A stretch of 64,000 nucleotides of DNA from Utricularia gibba (lineage: Eukaryota; Streptophyta; Magnoliopsida; Lamiales; Lentibulariaceae): assembly GCA_002189035.1 (NCBI GenBank), contig NEEC01000020.1:310001-374000 (forward strand), in the 5' to 3' direction. Shown here one piece after another: positions 32,447-53,913 of this stretch. Both the position numbers and the translations under genes were made by a program. The notes beneath the pieces are model-generated. The model made no database searches. It was not told the DNA's origin and saw only the letters and a list, made by a program, of their open reading frames with translations. The stretch's first letter is position 1. Each line of letters starts with the position of its first letter.

Positions 32447-32570
32447 ATGAAGTTTGCTCAGTCACGCGTTTGAAGTCAAGTCTAATCCTTGCAAGAACTG
32501 ATTTTTTTTTATTTTCTCTTCTTACCATGTGATCCTCTGCTCATTTCTTTGATTTTTTGCTCAGCTGTAT

Positions 32571-33567
32571 ATGAATATAAGGTGGTGGATGGTGTTTTGT
32601 GTGTTAAAATGGTTTGGTTTTTTTTTTCAGTTATTTAGGATTTTGATGATGTTCTACTGTCCGTCAGCAGGGGTCGGGTTAGATGGAATGAAGCTGAGCT
32701 AGCGGAGATAGAGGCGAATAAGCCTGTGAGGCAAAAAATAACTGAGCCAAAGACACCATATCATTCCATGATATCTGATGATGATTTCATTGTTGATGAA
32801 GGCATGTTGCTCTTCTGCTTCCATTTCTAAACATGGAGATCTTCTCTTTTACTTAGCCCAAATGCATGAATAATTTGGTGGCATGAATCTGGATGCTGTT
32901 TATACAGTTCTTTAATTGGTTTGGCTGAGGAAAAACATGCAATAGGTTTGAGTAGCATGGGTTTTCTGATTAACCATGGTGTAACACTTTAGTGGGTTCT
33001 ATGAATGATTCAGTAGACGTGTTTTCTTTCATATTCTGTGATCTTTCATGATGAATCGATGAAGTTTCATGAGGTGCAATGACTCCGCATCATGTTTGGA
33101 GTTGGATCACATTAATCATCCAGCATTTGTCACTATGCTTTTGCATATCAGAATCCACAGGAAGTTTGGAGCCGCATTCAAAAGATACAAATGGCTCAAC
33201 ATGGGGTGATGTAGGCAAAGCCAGTCCACAGAATTCAGGCTGGACATCTTCCGAAGATGATGCCGATCCAAAAGAAGGTACTCATGCCATGTTTCACACC
33301 CTACACCTCTCATGATCTCAACCACCTTCTCAATTGCACCTATCAGATACAGACCATGGGAGACACAAGAGCTTCAGGGAGCACAGGAAAGCCCATTACA
33401 ACGAGTTTCTCAAGGTTAAGGAACTCCGGCGAAAGGGTTCGTCACTCGCGGATGATTCTGATGAGGAGCATGAGGAAGTTGTGAAAAAGAAGAAAAGGGA
33501 TGGTGATTGCTCTTCATCAGGAACCACTGCTGTCAAAAGAACCAACACTGCTGAGCATGATTCATGA
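32571..33567 (+). CDS. Protein phosphatase 1 inhibitor-2 (IPP2-like)
   Basis: Regulator of PP1/TOPP phosphatases. Exons 2-4 are clear: 32671-32801, 33152 or 33161-33277, and 33347-33567. Exon 2 reads [33 protein letters not shown], containing the conserved I-2 PP1-contact segments. Exon 4 has the HYNEF motif ([17 protein letters not shown]) plus an acidic and Lys-rich tail. The intron after VDE uses a GC donor (GAAG|GCATGT). Two acceptors nine bases apart (33151 and 33160) both keep frame. Exon 1 is only a few codons; candidates are ATGAATATAAG at 32571 (giving [11 protein letters not shown]) or ATGAA at 32447 (giving MKGRVRWNE), so the start is uncertain. Total about 130-140 aa. Confidence 0.82.
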
Positions 33568-33616
33568 CCAGGCTTTCTGTTTGTGCTGATCCTTGGTATT
33601 GAGTTTGCAATTGTAG

Positions 33617-36633
<3,017 letters not shown>

Positions 36634-38610
36634 GGCAGTCTTAGCTTCTCCTTCCATAGCATTTCCTGCTTCGCCTGTTCATTCTTTTTTTATCTCACAG
36701 AAGGTTCATAAAAATAATTTTATTATTTTATTTTGCATTTTAAATTTTAAATAAATAAAAAATTAAAATATTTTATTATAAATAAACTAGTATCCTTTTT
36801 TGATCAGTAGGAATAATTTTAATTATTAATTATTAAATTACAAGAATGTATGTAATCATGTTAAAACAAAATCGAATTAAGAATCAATTAATGAAATCAA
36901 AGGGAAAATGATGATAATAATTTAATTACTGATGAATTATGTATAAAAAGACGAGAATCTACATGGAATTTGCTACACATGTGCTAATGATTTGCAAAAA
37001 TAGTTATTCATCTTTTATTTATTATAATTAAAAATTAATATTAAAAATAATTATTTTTCTCATGGATTATATTTTATACTTGACTTCTGTAAGTATACCG
37101 ACTCATGAAATTACCATCACTTCTTTTTATATTATATTACTTTATTATTAAATAACAAATTATAATCAGTTATCTAAATAAGTATCCTAAGAATTTGCAC
37201 ATCGCATTTATATTATAAAATTTGCACTTCACATTTATATTGAAAATTTACACATTAGGTAATTTGAAAGTGTGCTTCACATTATTTAGAATATAATCAA
37301 TTTTAAAATTAAATAAATAGAATTAATTTTAAAATTATAAAAATTTTTCTGCAATATTATAAAATTTAATATATATTGTAAAATTTAGTATGCTAAATTA
37401 TTTTATAATTAAATATTATAATATAAATATATATTTATATTAGATAATAAGTAAATGATATAATTTTTTAATTAATTATTAAAACACAAATTTAAAAAAT
37501 TCAATATTTTTAAAGTGCATAACGTTAAATATTAGAATTTTTAAAAATTAAATAAAAATCAATTCAGAAAATTATTCATATAGAACAGATCCTACGAAAT
37601 TATTAAAAAAGAATTTAGTTAAAATTAAATACTGTTTTTAAATAAAATCACCTTATTTATTCATTATCTTTCCTTAAGTCTGATTTTGATATTATTATTT
37701 ACTAAGTATATCTAAATCTTACCTTAGATTGTATTATATAATTAGGCAATAATGTTACGTAGGTGGCGCTGCAGTTGAAAAAACTTCGTCTTTTTGGTAT
37801 GATCGCAATTTACTTAAAATTTGCTCTGCGTGTGTGTGTGTATGTGTGTGTTTTTTTTTGGATGAAGCTTGTTGCTTCATTGGTGCTGAATGTGTGATTT
37901 TCTTACAGACTTTGTGATAATTTTTTCGATATTTTTTTTTTCTGAAAAACAGCACCGATGGGAATGGGACTCTGTCCGAAACTGCCGGGGAGTCCATGGC
38001 AGTGATGTTCGAAGTTGATGCAACAGAATCAGGGAAATTTTGGGCTAAAAAATGTTAAATGTGGCCTGCCCTAATTATGTGGAAGTTTTTGAGGAGTATT
38101 GCGGTTTGATACCCCTTGTCTGTCATTGCCGTACGTGTACCATTTGGCTGTGAATGCGATTTCAGTTTCTGCATCTTTTTATTGGTGTTTTAGATGCCTG
38201 GTGGCGCCTCGGTGGGCGGTGAGTTTTTCTTTGTATCGGCGGGAATTGGGTTTTGGGGTTTCCAATTTTTTCTGGGTTTTAGTGCGCATTCCTTTTTGAT
38301 CCGATATGGGGAAGTGTAGTGATTGCAAGTGGTGTCGTTTACGGGAATTGGCATTTGGTGATATGGGGTTTATGTGCGTCATTTAAGTTTGTGTTTGGTA
38401 GCGTGATTGCTGCTATTCAATTACCAGTTTCAGGTTGCTGCATTGATTCACCATTGTTGCCATGTGGGTGTTCTCTAAAATCCGTTCTTTGGTTTTTGCA
38501 GGTATTTGTTGGGGGTGAAAAGGCGGAGGGCTTGACTGGTTTTCGGCGGATCCGCCTGATATCGGCAAAGCTGAGAGCTTTAGTCATTCCTCCGCCTTCT
38601 CCATTTGATC
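36634..38610. other. AT-rich spacer, then promoter/leader of the TPR gene
   Basis: 36700-37740 is very AT-rich with no gene. 37740-38610 is less AT-rich and probably includes the TPR gene leader, with a likely 5' UTR intron ending in the gttttttgcag-type acceptor near 38500. A short TG/TATG microsatellite lies near 37830-37850. Confidence 0.5.
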
Positions 38611-40140
38611 ATGGAATTGAATGCTGCTGCTGCAAGTTCCTTGCAATTCTCTCATTCTTCACTTTCTCGAACGCCCTCCTCGTCACAAACTTTCCCCCCT
38701 CCGCCTGTGCGGTGGCGCCGCCGCTTCTTTACCGGTGATGGGGCTCTGTTCTTCCGGTGTGATGCGAAATCCCCTGTGCGGCCCATCAAAAAGGCCTTCA
38801 GATCAAGCTTGAATAATCCATTGAACAAGTTTCCGGACCACCAGAGGCCTTTTGATGATTTCGAAACACCACAGTTTCCAGAAAGAGAGGAGATTATTCC
38901 TGCCAACATTGAGAGCATAGCGAACTCGGTCGACATCCCCTTTTCCCTTAAAATGATCAGACGAAAGAGGCAGTGGCAAAAGGAGCTACAAAATGCTGGG
39001 GAAACAGCTCGCTGTTCAGTATATAAAGCTTTTTCTTCACTTGTGTTTATAATCGGTGAGCTTCAAAGTTACACTCTGCAGATGGAGGAGTTGCGGGGGA
39101 TGATGGGAAATGCCCATAATGAGATCCACGCCTCATTTGTTTGGCTGTTTCAGAATGTCTTCTCTCAAACTCCCACTTTGATGCTTCATGTGATGACTCT
39201 TCTCGCAAATTACAGTGTTTATGCCATCTCACCTGGTCTCGACATAGCTGAGATTCTCAGTTTTCAAACATGTATGATCCAAGAAGTGTTATCTGTGGAA
39301 GGGGAGCAGAGTACAGATCAGAACATGGACTCATCAGTTCTTACCAAGCCTGTAGTCTCATCTTCCATAGCAGAGGTCGGAGGTGGTGGTGGCAAGTACA
39401 ATCAGATTGGTTCCGGAGAAGATGACCGGTTCAAAGAATCTGATGACCATCACAAGATTGGGACCAACACCTTCAGCACCATAGAGGAAGAGGCTCATTC
39501 TCTAACCCAAGAAGAGGAGGACCAGTGGAAATCATTTGTTGATCAGGCTTATGAGATGCAAGCTGAATCAAGAGACCAAGAACTTGATCATGAAACAATG
39601 CAGCTGTTCGTGTCGCCTATCGACGCTCGAATCGAATCAGATGATGCATCAGATCTTTCCAGGACGGAGATGCTGTACCTAATGCAGCTAGCAGAACAGC
39701 CCAAGAATTCCATGCTCTTGGCCAACTTTGCTCAGTTTCTCTACCTGGTGGCACAAGATTTCGACAGGTACCCATCAGATCTTTTAAGTTTGTAGTTCTC
39801 GAAAACGGATAATATCGAACAGGGGTGTGATCCTGGATACCATTGAAAAGTATGATGATGAAACAAAACAATCCATACTGCTTGTCATTGGCTTTACAGT
39901 TGATGTTTGTGATGGAACAGAGCAGAAGACTACTTCAGGAGAGCAACGCAGGGTGAGCCACAGGATCCAGAAGCGTTCAACAAGTACGCAAATTTCCTGT
40001 GGGTGGTGAGGAAGGACCTGTGGGCAGCTGAGCAGAGCTTCTTGGAATCCATGGATATCGAACCGGGTAACCCGTATTATCGAGCTGAGTATGCCCGCTT
40101 CCTGTCCAATACCGGCGGTGAAGACACTTGCTTCCTCTGA
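38611..40140 (+). CDS. TPR-like protein, probably plastid-targeted
   Basis: Function unknown. Two exons, 38611-39767 and 39921-40140, give 458 aa. The N-terminus (MELNAAAASSLQFSHSSLSRTPSSSQT) is Ser/Ala-rich and lacks acidic residues after the first Glu, like a transit peptide. The middle has two hydrophobic segments (YKAFSSLVFIIGELQSY and TPTLMLHVMTLLANYSVYAI) and an acidic linker. The C-terminus has TPR-like helices: NSMLLANFAQFLYLVAQDFDRAEDYFRRAT, PEAFNKYANFLWVVRKDLWAAEQSFLESM and NPYYRAEYARFLSNTGGEDTCFL. The TPR-like ending matches a plant family seen in proteins such as At5g20190 as I recall. The intron splits DR|A in phase 2, and the junction reads naturally. Confidence 0.85.
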
Positions 40141-41467
40141 CCCGACCCGTACTTCTAGACATCTTTGGTAGAAAAGGGGAATACAGATATTTGTCTAGAA
40201 TAGCTTTTTTATTATTATTTAATGTAAAATATACGGAATAAAATATTATTGCAAATTTTTCGTATAAATTAGCATTGGATATTTTAACGAAGGTTCGTGA
40301 TCCAAAATGATTCAATTGTGTTTCTATTTAATTTAATTCAACTCTTATTATGAAAGATTTAAATGTGATTTTTAGTATTTATCATAACGATAAAAATCTT
40401 TTGATTTTTAATAAACGATATATCTTTCAATATTTGGTATTTATAGAAATTATTGAATGTCAAATTGAATATCGAATAATTATAAAGCTAAATATCAACA
40501 TTAGTCTTATAGAAAATCAATTGCCGAAATAACATAATATGATATTTCGAAATGGGTTGGTAGTAAGATATTAATATATTTAAATATAATATAATTGAGT
40601 ATGTATATATTCAATTGTAAGGTAGATAACAAATTATATGTTTGATATAAATAAGAAAACATATCTTATTGTAGATATAATTAATTCTAATTTCCACTTA
40701 TGTATACCACCAATGAATATGTAAATAGTATAGCAATATATGATTAACTTGCATATGCTAATTAATCAAATGATAATTTATGTGTAAACTTAAGTATAAA
40801 TTTTTTATATTATTTTATCAAACATTTTCTTTGTATTGTATACTATATACTTGTGGAGATGCTGTTTTTTGTATTTTGAGGTTTTATAGTATTGTTGAAA
40901 TTAATGTGATTTTTTGATTTAGAATAAATTTATATTTTCTAGCGAATTTAATTTAAAAAGTGTGTTTAGTACATAAATAAATTTTATCAGAAATAAAATG
41001 AGATTTATACTAAGAGTATATATAACAGTATAATTTTATCTAAATTCTTTCGATTTTATTATTTTATTTCATATTTATGATATAAATTATATCGATTATA
41101 ATTTATCTCATATATCAAATATCTTTTTATTTTTATTTTTCCATTTAACTATCATCATTTATCCTCTCTACAACACACATTTAAAAAGATTTAATTTTCC
41201 GAGTTTTGAATTTATTTTTTAAAAAATGGATATGAATTATGGCGTGGAGTGGATAACGTAGAAAATTAGGAGAATTATATGAATAATATCAATAATTTAT
41301 GGCTCTGTTGGACTCTCGGAGCATGAGAATCGTCCCTCTGACTCCTCACACCTCCTGCCTCCCCGCTCCTCTCCATTGCATTCTTATCAACAATTCTTCG
41401 CCGCCGGATTGCGAGTGCTTGTGATTCCCGGTGTTTCCAGATGCGCCTCTGCTCGGGTTTATAGGAT
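40141..41467. other. AT-rich intergenic spacer
   Basis: Very AT-rich from 40200 to 41280, with only simple-sequence frames. 41300-41467 is the likely leader of the PFK-2/FBPase-2 gene. Confidence 0.5.
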
Positions 41468-47392
<5,925 letters not shown>

Positions 47393-47884
47393 CATGAGTA
47401 AGCTTCCTTCTCCTCAAGAGCTCACAGTAAGAATAAGAAGAGATGCAAATGCATTCCTGGATTGCCAAACCGTTGGTTCAACATACACAAAATTCATCTT
47501 TGTGATCGTGTCGTCGATACCGTTACGGATCTAGATGAAAACTCATTGATTCGAATGAAGAACTTATGCTATACATCTGAGATTTCACCATTGCTCTGTT
47601 TTTCAAGATATAACACATTTTGGAGAAGGTGACTTGCAAGTGGAATAGGTGTTAGTTATGGCATAGGATCGAAAGCTTAGGCTGATGAACACAGTTTTCT
47701 GCGATCATCGTCGCACAGGATCAATGTACACAAGACTAACTAGAAACCTTTCCTGGATCAAAAGGGGGGTGGAGTGTGGTCACACTCTGGTTAACAGGCG
47801 GCTACTCTTCTTCTCTTGTAGCATTTTAGAGGTTTGTCGGTGTTTTCGACTTGCGTGGTGCTTGACATTCGGAAACTGAGCTGC
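47393..47884. other. Tail-to-tail spacer between F2KP and the PHD protein
   Basis: About 490 bases hold the 3' UTRs of two convergent genes. No independent gene is seen. Confidence 0.5.
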
Positions 47885-50800
47885 TCAACGGAGCTTGAAA
47901 GGTCCGCCTGTAGTCAAGCGTGGACAGTTTGATAAGAGTATGCAAACTGAAATGTAGGTGAGGCAATGCTGAAAACCAGACAACAGTACCGGTGTCGTTG
48001 ACAACCTGCCTTCTCTGTTGTCTATATCAATGACGGCAATGCTGAGAACACAAAGAATCAGGTGTTGTTAAATGATGAGCAGAGAATAGGGTGGATTGAT
48101 CTGTGGAGTTTGGTTCCGGTTTCTATGTAAGAAACACTGAACCATACATACCTTGCTGAGTCTTGCTCCATGCTGTTTGTGTCCATGTGGTGATGATCAC
48201 GTTGGTCAACTCGAGAACTTGATCTGTTTCCCTCTGAAGCAGGGGTGAGGCTCTTGCTTGTGTCAACGACATTTTCTGTCATGTCGAAGACGATGAAACA
48301 CGCGCACATGGCAGTTAAGAAAACAACTTGCTGATTTGGGGATTCGTACCTCCAGTTAGGTGGCTTGATGGAGTGGAGCTGTTACTTCTCGCCAAGAGTT
48401 TGTGGCAAAATTCAGTGCCCTGGAAGCTCAGCAGTGGGAATTCGAGAAACTTCATCCTCTCTGATTCTGTCATCACTGTGAACCCGAATGAGTTCGTCCA
48501 AGTGCTGAGTGCAGTTGGAGCCGCTGGCAAAACCATCCTCTCGACTCCCCATTCCACAAGTTTCTGAATAGGAGTATATGTTGTTATGCATCCATGTAGG
48601 TAGGCGCATAGGGAATCCTTTATTTTGGTAGAAAAGATTGGATGGTTACCTGCTCAAGCACATTCATGAGAATCCTACACATTCCAAGTCGTTGATAACG
48701 AAATCGCGTTGCGACGAGAGGAACTTCAGCCACTCTTTTGCCATGAATCCTGGATTTGTTGAAGGTGTGATCCTAAAGTTGTTCCCAAGGAAGAAAATGT
48801 AGAAGATCACAAGCAGACTAACCTCACTGTAGCTACAGATATCACGTCGGTGTCCTTCTCCAACAAAACTGTATAAAATCCTTGGAAGTTCAGATGGTGA
48901 ATCTTCGACCTGTCAGGGAGATGCCATTTATTTTATCACATCACAATTGAACGTCAAAGATCAGTATGCACACGTAAAATGAAGTTCCAACATGCTAATA
49001 TGCTGTGGTGAAAGGCTCTGCCTTAAAGCCGAGGCTCTGAATTGATTCGAGATCGTAAATTGATCATGAACAAACAACTATTAACATGAAGATGCAGGTA
49101 AAACATTTGCAGAGTAGGGGGGTGATTAACAGAATTAGAGGCCTACCTATGGTTGAAGATAATGAAGTTAGCTAGATCCTTTTTGGTGCGAGGCTCTTCT
49201 ATTGGATTGAAACACTCGTGAATCACTTCGAGGGCGCGTTTCAATTTGCTGGAACTCTTCTTTGAACCCTTATCATGAGGATTTGCCTTTCTGTGTTTCA
49301 ACAGTGTCCATGTCAAATTTCCAGCTCCCACATGAATTGGTTTTCCAAGAATATGCTGAAGCCCAGAAAAAATCTTCAAACGGACACCAAGATAAAGAAA
49401 AACAAAGAAAAGTGAGTCAAAGGAACAAGAAGCAAATATGCAGACAGTATGGATTTAGAAAGAGCTTCACCACCTGTTCACATGTATCTTCACAGAACCA
49501 CTCATCACCATAAGAACTGCTCCAATTTGCAATACTATCTTGTGTGAAGCAATCAGAATGATCTATAAAAGACTCAAACGATTAGAGAATAATACAAGAA
49601 TACATATGCTTTGCGTGCAATACAACTACATAAATATATAAACATGCATACGAGTGTGCAAGGTTACTTACAGCGGCAGTCGCACTGGCTACAAATGAGT
49701 GCAGAAGCTTCAATCACTCGCCCTTTTCTAAGATTGCATGTATCCTGGTGGCAAATGCGACAACAGCATGGTGGACAGTACCAGTTACCATCTGGAACCT
49801 CCTTCAGATCACAAACATAATCACATTATGAAAGTAATAATTATAAAGTAAACAAGAGAGAAGAATCGATAATTATCGAGTAAGCGGTAAGACACCTGTA
49901 AACCAAGACACTGAATATGAAACGCGGATGGACATTGATCACAAAGAAGTAATTCACCCCACAATGGCAGATACTGCATATGCAGTCATTTTTTTCGTTC
50001 TGTTTATTTTTCTTGATTTTACCCGATTTTTTTTGCCTCTTGGATTCTTTTACAGGATTTGCTTCCTTATGTCTTGTTCTCTTCCTGAAAGCGCTGTCCT
50101 TGACTGTCTTGCCTGACTTAGGAGACGATAAGTCAGAGGACTCACTCAACAGATTCTCAGGTTCCTTATTCACAGAGAGGGAATATCTTGGGTACTCCAG
50201 CGCAAGAATTTCTTGATGTGATGGGTTCGGAGACAAGCACTCATCGACATCCTTGATGTGATACATGGTTCTATGTCTTCCGAGTGTTGATGAGCTATTG
50301 CATGAAGTGAGCTCGCCATCATTTTCATAATACCATTTGCAGGCCAAAAGAAGGGATCTAAACACTTTCCCTGATGGTGACATGTAGAACATATCCCTCC
50401 TGGGACCTAGGAAGCCAAAACTCCAACCAGCATTCGACAAATGCTTCTTTGCTTTCAGAGCTATCTGTTTCAACTCCGGTTTAGCTACTCTTGAATACCT
50501 ACTGTCCTTCGGAAAGCAGTAGTAATACTCTCTTACTGCTTCTGGGCAATACTCAGGTTCGATGGCAGGCGAATTATCATGTTCCAAATTCACCGGATTT
50601 CTAGTAACCCGGAAACTTTCACCCACAATGGGTGAAACTTCTCCAGTAGATTCCACATGAATCTTTCTGTCATTGTTTGAGCTTGTAGGCCCTTGTGGTG
50701 CAGGTTCAATCATTGGAACTACAAGAGTATGATCCCGAAAAGCAAGATTAAGAGAATAGTAGAGTTTCCCATCAGGAGAAATATAACGGAACCTCGTAAA

Positions 50801-52564
50801 GTATGCATCCTCCAAAAACTCAATTCTCCAGCCTAAATACAACAGATGCTTTCTTACATTCAAGACAAGAGCACGTGGAAGTCTTTTATTCAGACTAGAC
50901 AATTCCTTGCTCTCATGAATAGCCTCAGGGAAATATTCAGCCCCGGAAATAACTATAGGCACAGCTGCTCGCCAATGACTCCCAGATCTTCCAAATGAAC
51001 TCCTGCCATCTGGAAAACAAGCATTACCACTCGTAGAAGGATCTTCACTGACGCCATTTATACCAATCCTGGGATCCTCATCTTGACTATGAGATGAAGT
51101 CATTGACGGAAGGCAGGGCATCACTAATTCCTGTTCAATGAATGCTGATTGTGAGAATTTTACCAGAGCTTTCTGTTCACATTTTTTATCATTAACATGA
51201 GTTGGCTCAATTCTTTCACGGTAGAACTTAAGGGTATCATATGGTATGGCTGTAAGAGTTTTCTGGGAAAATCCTTTTTTCTTAATAACAGCATCAAAAG
51301 CTGTTACAGGATCAACCTCTCCAATGTCACCTGATGTCAGGTCTAAAAAGAGAGGCTTAAGAGCAATCCTGTAATTATCTGATAAAACCTCCCAGACTAA
51401 TTCTTCCCAGATGTCATAACAAGAAGCAGTCCACTCAGAGAGTGCTCCAAATCCACTTTTCAATCTCACTTCGTACCATATTTGCTTGACAGAAACAGGC
51501 AACGGCCATTCTTTTTGATAATCCTCAATTAGTAGAAGAAAGACCCATGATCCGCGAGGTATCCATTCTTCTGACACTTCATCCCAGTCCTTGGACAGCC
51601 GCAGCATATCCACCGTACCTTCCATTTCATCCCCCAAGTCAGGAAAGAAAATTCTCCTCTTCCTACTGTCATCCCTTCTGTCAAAAATCACACCTTCCCA
51701 CCAGGCATCCTCATAGAAGAAGTCGACACATTGTCCATAACGAAGAGAATATGGATCTAGTTCAGAAGCAGGTGGCAAAGGCCTCATGTTCCCCCGGTAA
51801 TTCATAGGTACTTCAACATCACCACTAGCACGCCCCTCAACTGCCGGGCTCACAGTTAACGTTTCAGTCAGATTGGAAGAACCCGCGTCATTCAAAAGGT
51901 GATCATATTGAACCACGCGAAAAGAACCTTTACACCCAATAATCCTCGCAGCATGCCAAGAGCCCTGAAAACCATCATCCAAACTCCGCACCTGACAAAA
52001 GTTCCTCAAATCAGAGCAAGATCAATGGAAACTCCAAACACAGAAAAAAAAAATACAAACAGACATGTAAAGACTAAAATTACTAATTTTTCACACCGAA
52101 TGCTGAACTGGATACCACTGTAAACTACACGATCGAAACGATAAGTAAAAAAAAAAAAAAAAAAAAAAGTGTTCTTGCTGCATGCCAGAACCCGATGAAT
52201 TCGTTTCAAATCCCCTCCCGATCACTCTAATTCCTCACACTCACTCCGCTTTCGTGTCATACATTCGAAGAAACCGCACATGCAAAAAAAAAAAAAAAAG
52301 AGCAGAAACAATCACGCTCCGTCACTGGAGCGCCGACGCAATGCCGGAACAATCAACAAAAGGAAGTCTCGAAAATCAACATCGCCGGACTCCAAGAATC
52401 AAGATCATCACCAAAAAAAAAAAAACATAAGATCAAAAACGCATTCAAAATCAATCGATCAACCGAAAACCACTACATCAAAACGTGACACAAATTCCAG
52501 TACAGAACCAAACCTCAACTCTTTCATCCAATAGCAGCTTCCTCCGAGTCCCTAACGCCGCCAT
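47885..52564 (-). CDS. IDM1-like chromatin protein: Tudor/Agenet, PHD finger and GNAT domain; one frame break in the PHD
   Basis: Reads histone marks and probably acetylates histones; the relative IDM1/ROS4 supports active DNA demethylation. Ten exons: 52514-52564 (MAALGTRRKLLLDERVE), 49896-51991, 49672-49801, 49474-49562, 49147-49373, 48823-48909, 48650-48749, 48350-48563, 48152-48275 and 47885-48041. About 1,090 aa. The N-terminus has Agenet/Tudor-type blocks (VRSLDDGFQGSWHAARIIG, VDFFYEDAWWEGVIFD). The middle has two FLG/FRYISPDGK-type repeats. The PHD begins CICSICHCG; the C run at 49957-49960 is one base short, breaking CGGELLLCDQCPSAFH. Exon 3 completes the PHD Cys pairs. Exons 7-8 hold the acetyl-CoA motif RYQRLGMCRILM and SFGFTVMTESERMKFLEF. 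The last exon is less certain. Confidence 0.87.
52147..52168. repeat. Poly-A tract
   Basis: About 22 consecutive A on the plus strand inside intron 1 of the IDM1-like gene (poly-T in the direction of transcription). A second A run lies near 52283-52298. Confidence 0.85.
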
Positions 52565-53913
52565 TGAGAGCAAATCGGCAAAAACCACGCCAGCCGAGGT
52601 CACGGAGAGTTCCGAAGTTTAATGAATTCCAAATATCAAATATATACAAATCCTCTTCTTTCGCGACGTACGATAATCAGTTTGCGTGGTCGCTAATCCA
52701 CTGTAAATTTTTATTTTTGGTAATTTTTATTTTATTAATAAAAAAAATATTTCCGTTGAGATATGACAGTTGTTTTCGCGGTATTTGCATGAGATCCGAT
52801 TGGTTAGGAAACCACCCGTACGCCACGTGGCACTTGATAACATATTTAGATCAAGTCCAACTTTGGAATAATTATCTTTTTAGATATACTTTTTGTTATA
52901 AATTAAAGATCAATAAAGGGATATCACGGTGAAATGACGAGTTTAACCTCAAAGTGTCCGTTATTTTAAATATCTTAGGGACATTATTGTAAAATCGTAC
53001 ATCCTCATGTGAAATTACACTTCATGCATAATAAATGCAACTTCTTGAAAATAAGAAATAAAAATAAAATTCTCAGCAATTTCTACTTTAGATCATTTTA
53101 ATTTTCATTTATGGAAAACAAAGAGATAATTATGTTGTGCTTTAAATTTAAAACCATAATTCAAATTTTTACACCAAAATCATTACACTAAATATTCTTA
53201 TTAGGTACTTGAAATCAATTTTAAATTACTTTACATTCTCATATTATTTTGTAGTAGTTAAAACTATGTTGATAAAAAATATATTACAACAAATAAAATC
53301 AAATTTTAAATTACTTTACATTCTCATATTATTTTGTAGTAGTTAAAACTATGTTGATAAAAAATATATTACAACAAATAAAATCCAATTTTAAATTAAA
53401 TACAAAGAATATAATAAAACAATTACATACTTATGAATTTATACAATCACTACTTCACCATAGATATTTCATTGTAATTAATTATATACATATGTTTGAC
53501 TCTATCACTAACACGTGAAAATCACACAAATACAAAAATAAAAAGATATTAATCAAAATACTTTTTTAATGGTTGAAAGAAAAAAATATTTATAAAAGAT
53601 AAGATATAAATCTTACGTTTGACTTATTTGATAGATTTAGATAAAATATTATATCTATCTTAAATTTAATTTTTTTACTATTATCTTTAAATCTATATTT
53701 AATTATTGAATCCTAGATCAAGTTTTTTTAAACTAATTTTATATGATATTGCAAAATTTGGATCATTTTGGCAAATAGTACAACTCTTTGCACAAAAGTC
53801 GCAAATCCCAAACAAAAGCGCATGCTTTGGTTTTTGGTTATTTTATTCGCTCTTTTTATTATTATTTTAATTTGGGGATTGTTGGAGTGGAAGGGATCGG
53901 GGTCTGCAAGAAA
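52565..53913. other. Head-to-head spacer between the IDM1-like and MEA1-like genes
   Basis: Likely holds both promoters. Mostly AT-rich, with an 85-base tandem repeat at 53214-53398. No gene is recognised; the frame at 52564-52932 is unsupported. Confidence 0.5.
53214..53398 (+). repeat. Tandem repeat, 85-base unit, two full copies plus a partial third
   Basis: attttaaattactttacatt starts at 53218 and again at 53303, and a shorter match (attttaaatt) starts at 53388, a spacing of exactly 85 each time. The two full units differ at about one or two bases, so the duplication is recent. Confidence 0.9.

Noticed and set aside
32267-32473. A short protein starting near the inhibitor-2 5' end
   Set aside because: Runs through poly-T and has no match to inhibitor-2 N-termini; more likely leader or intron.
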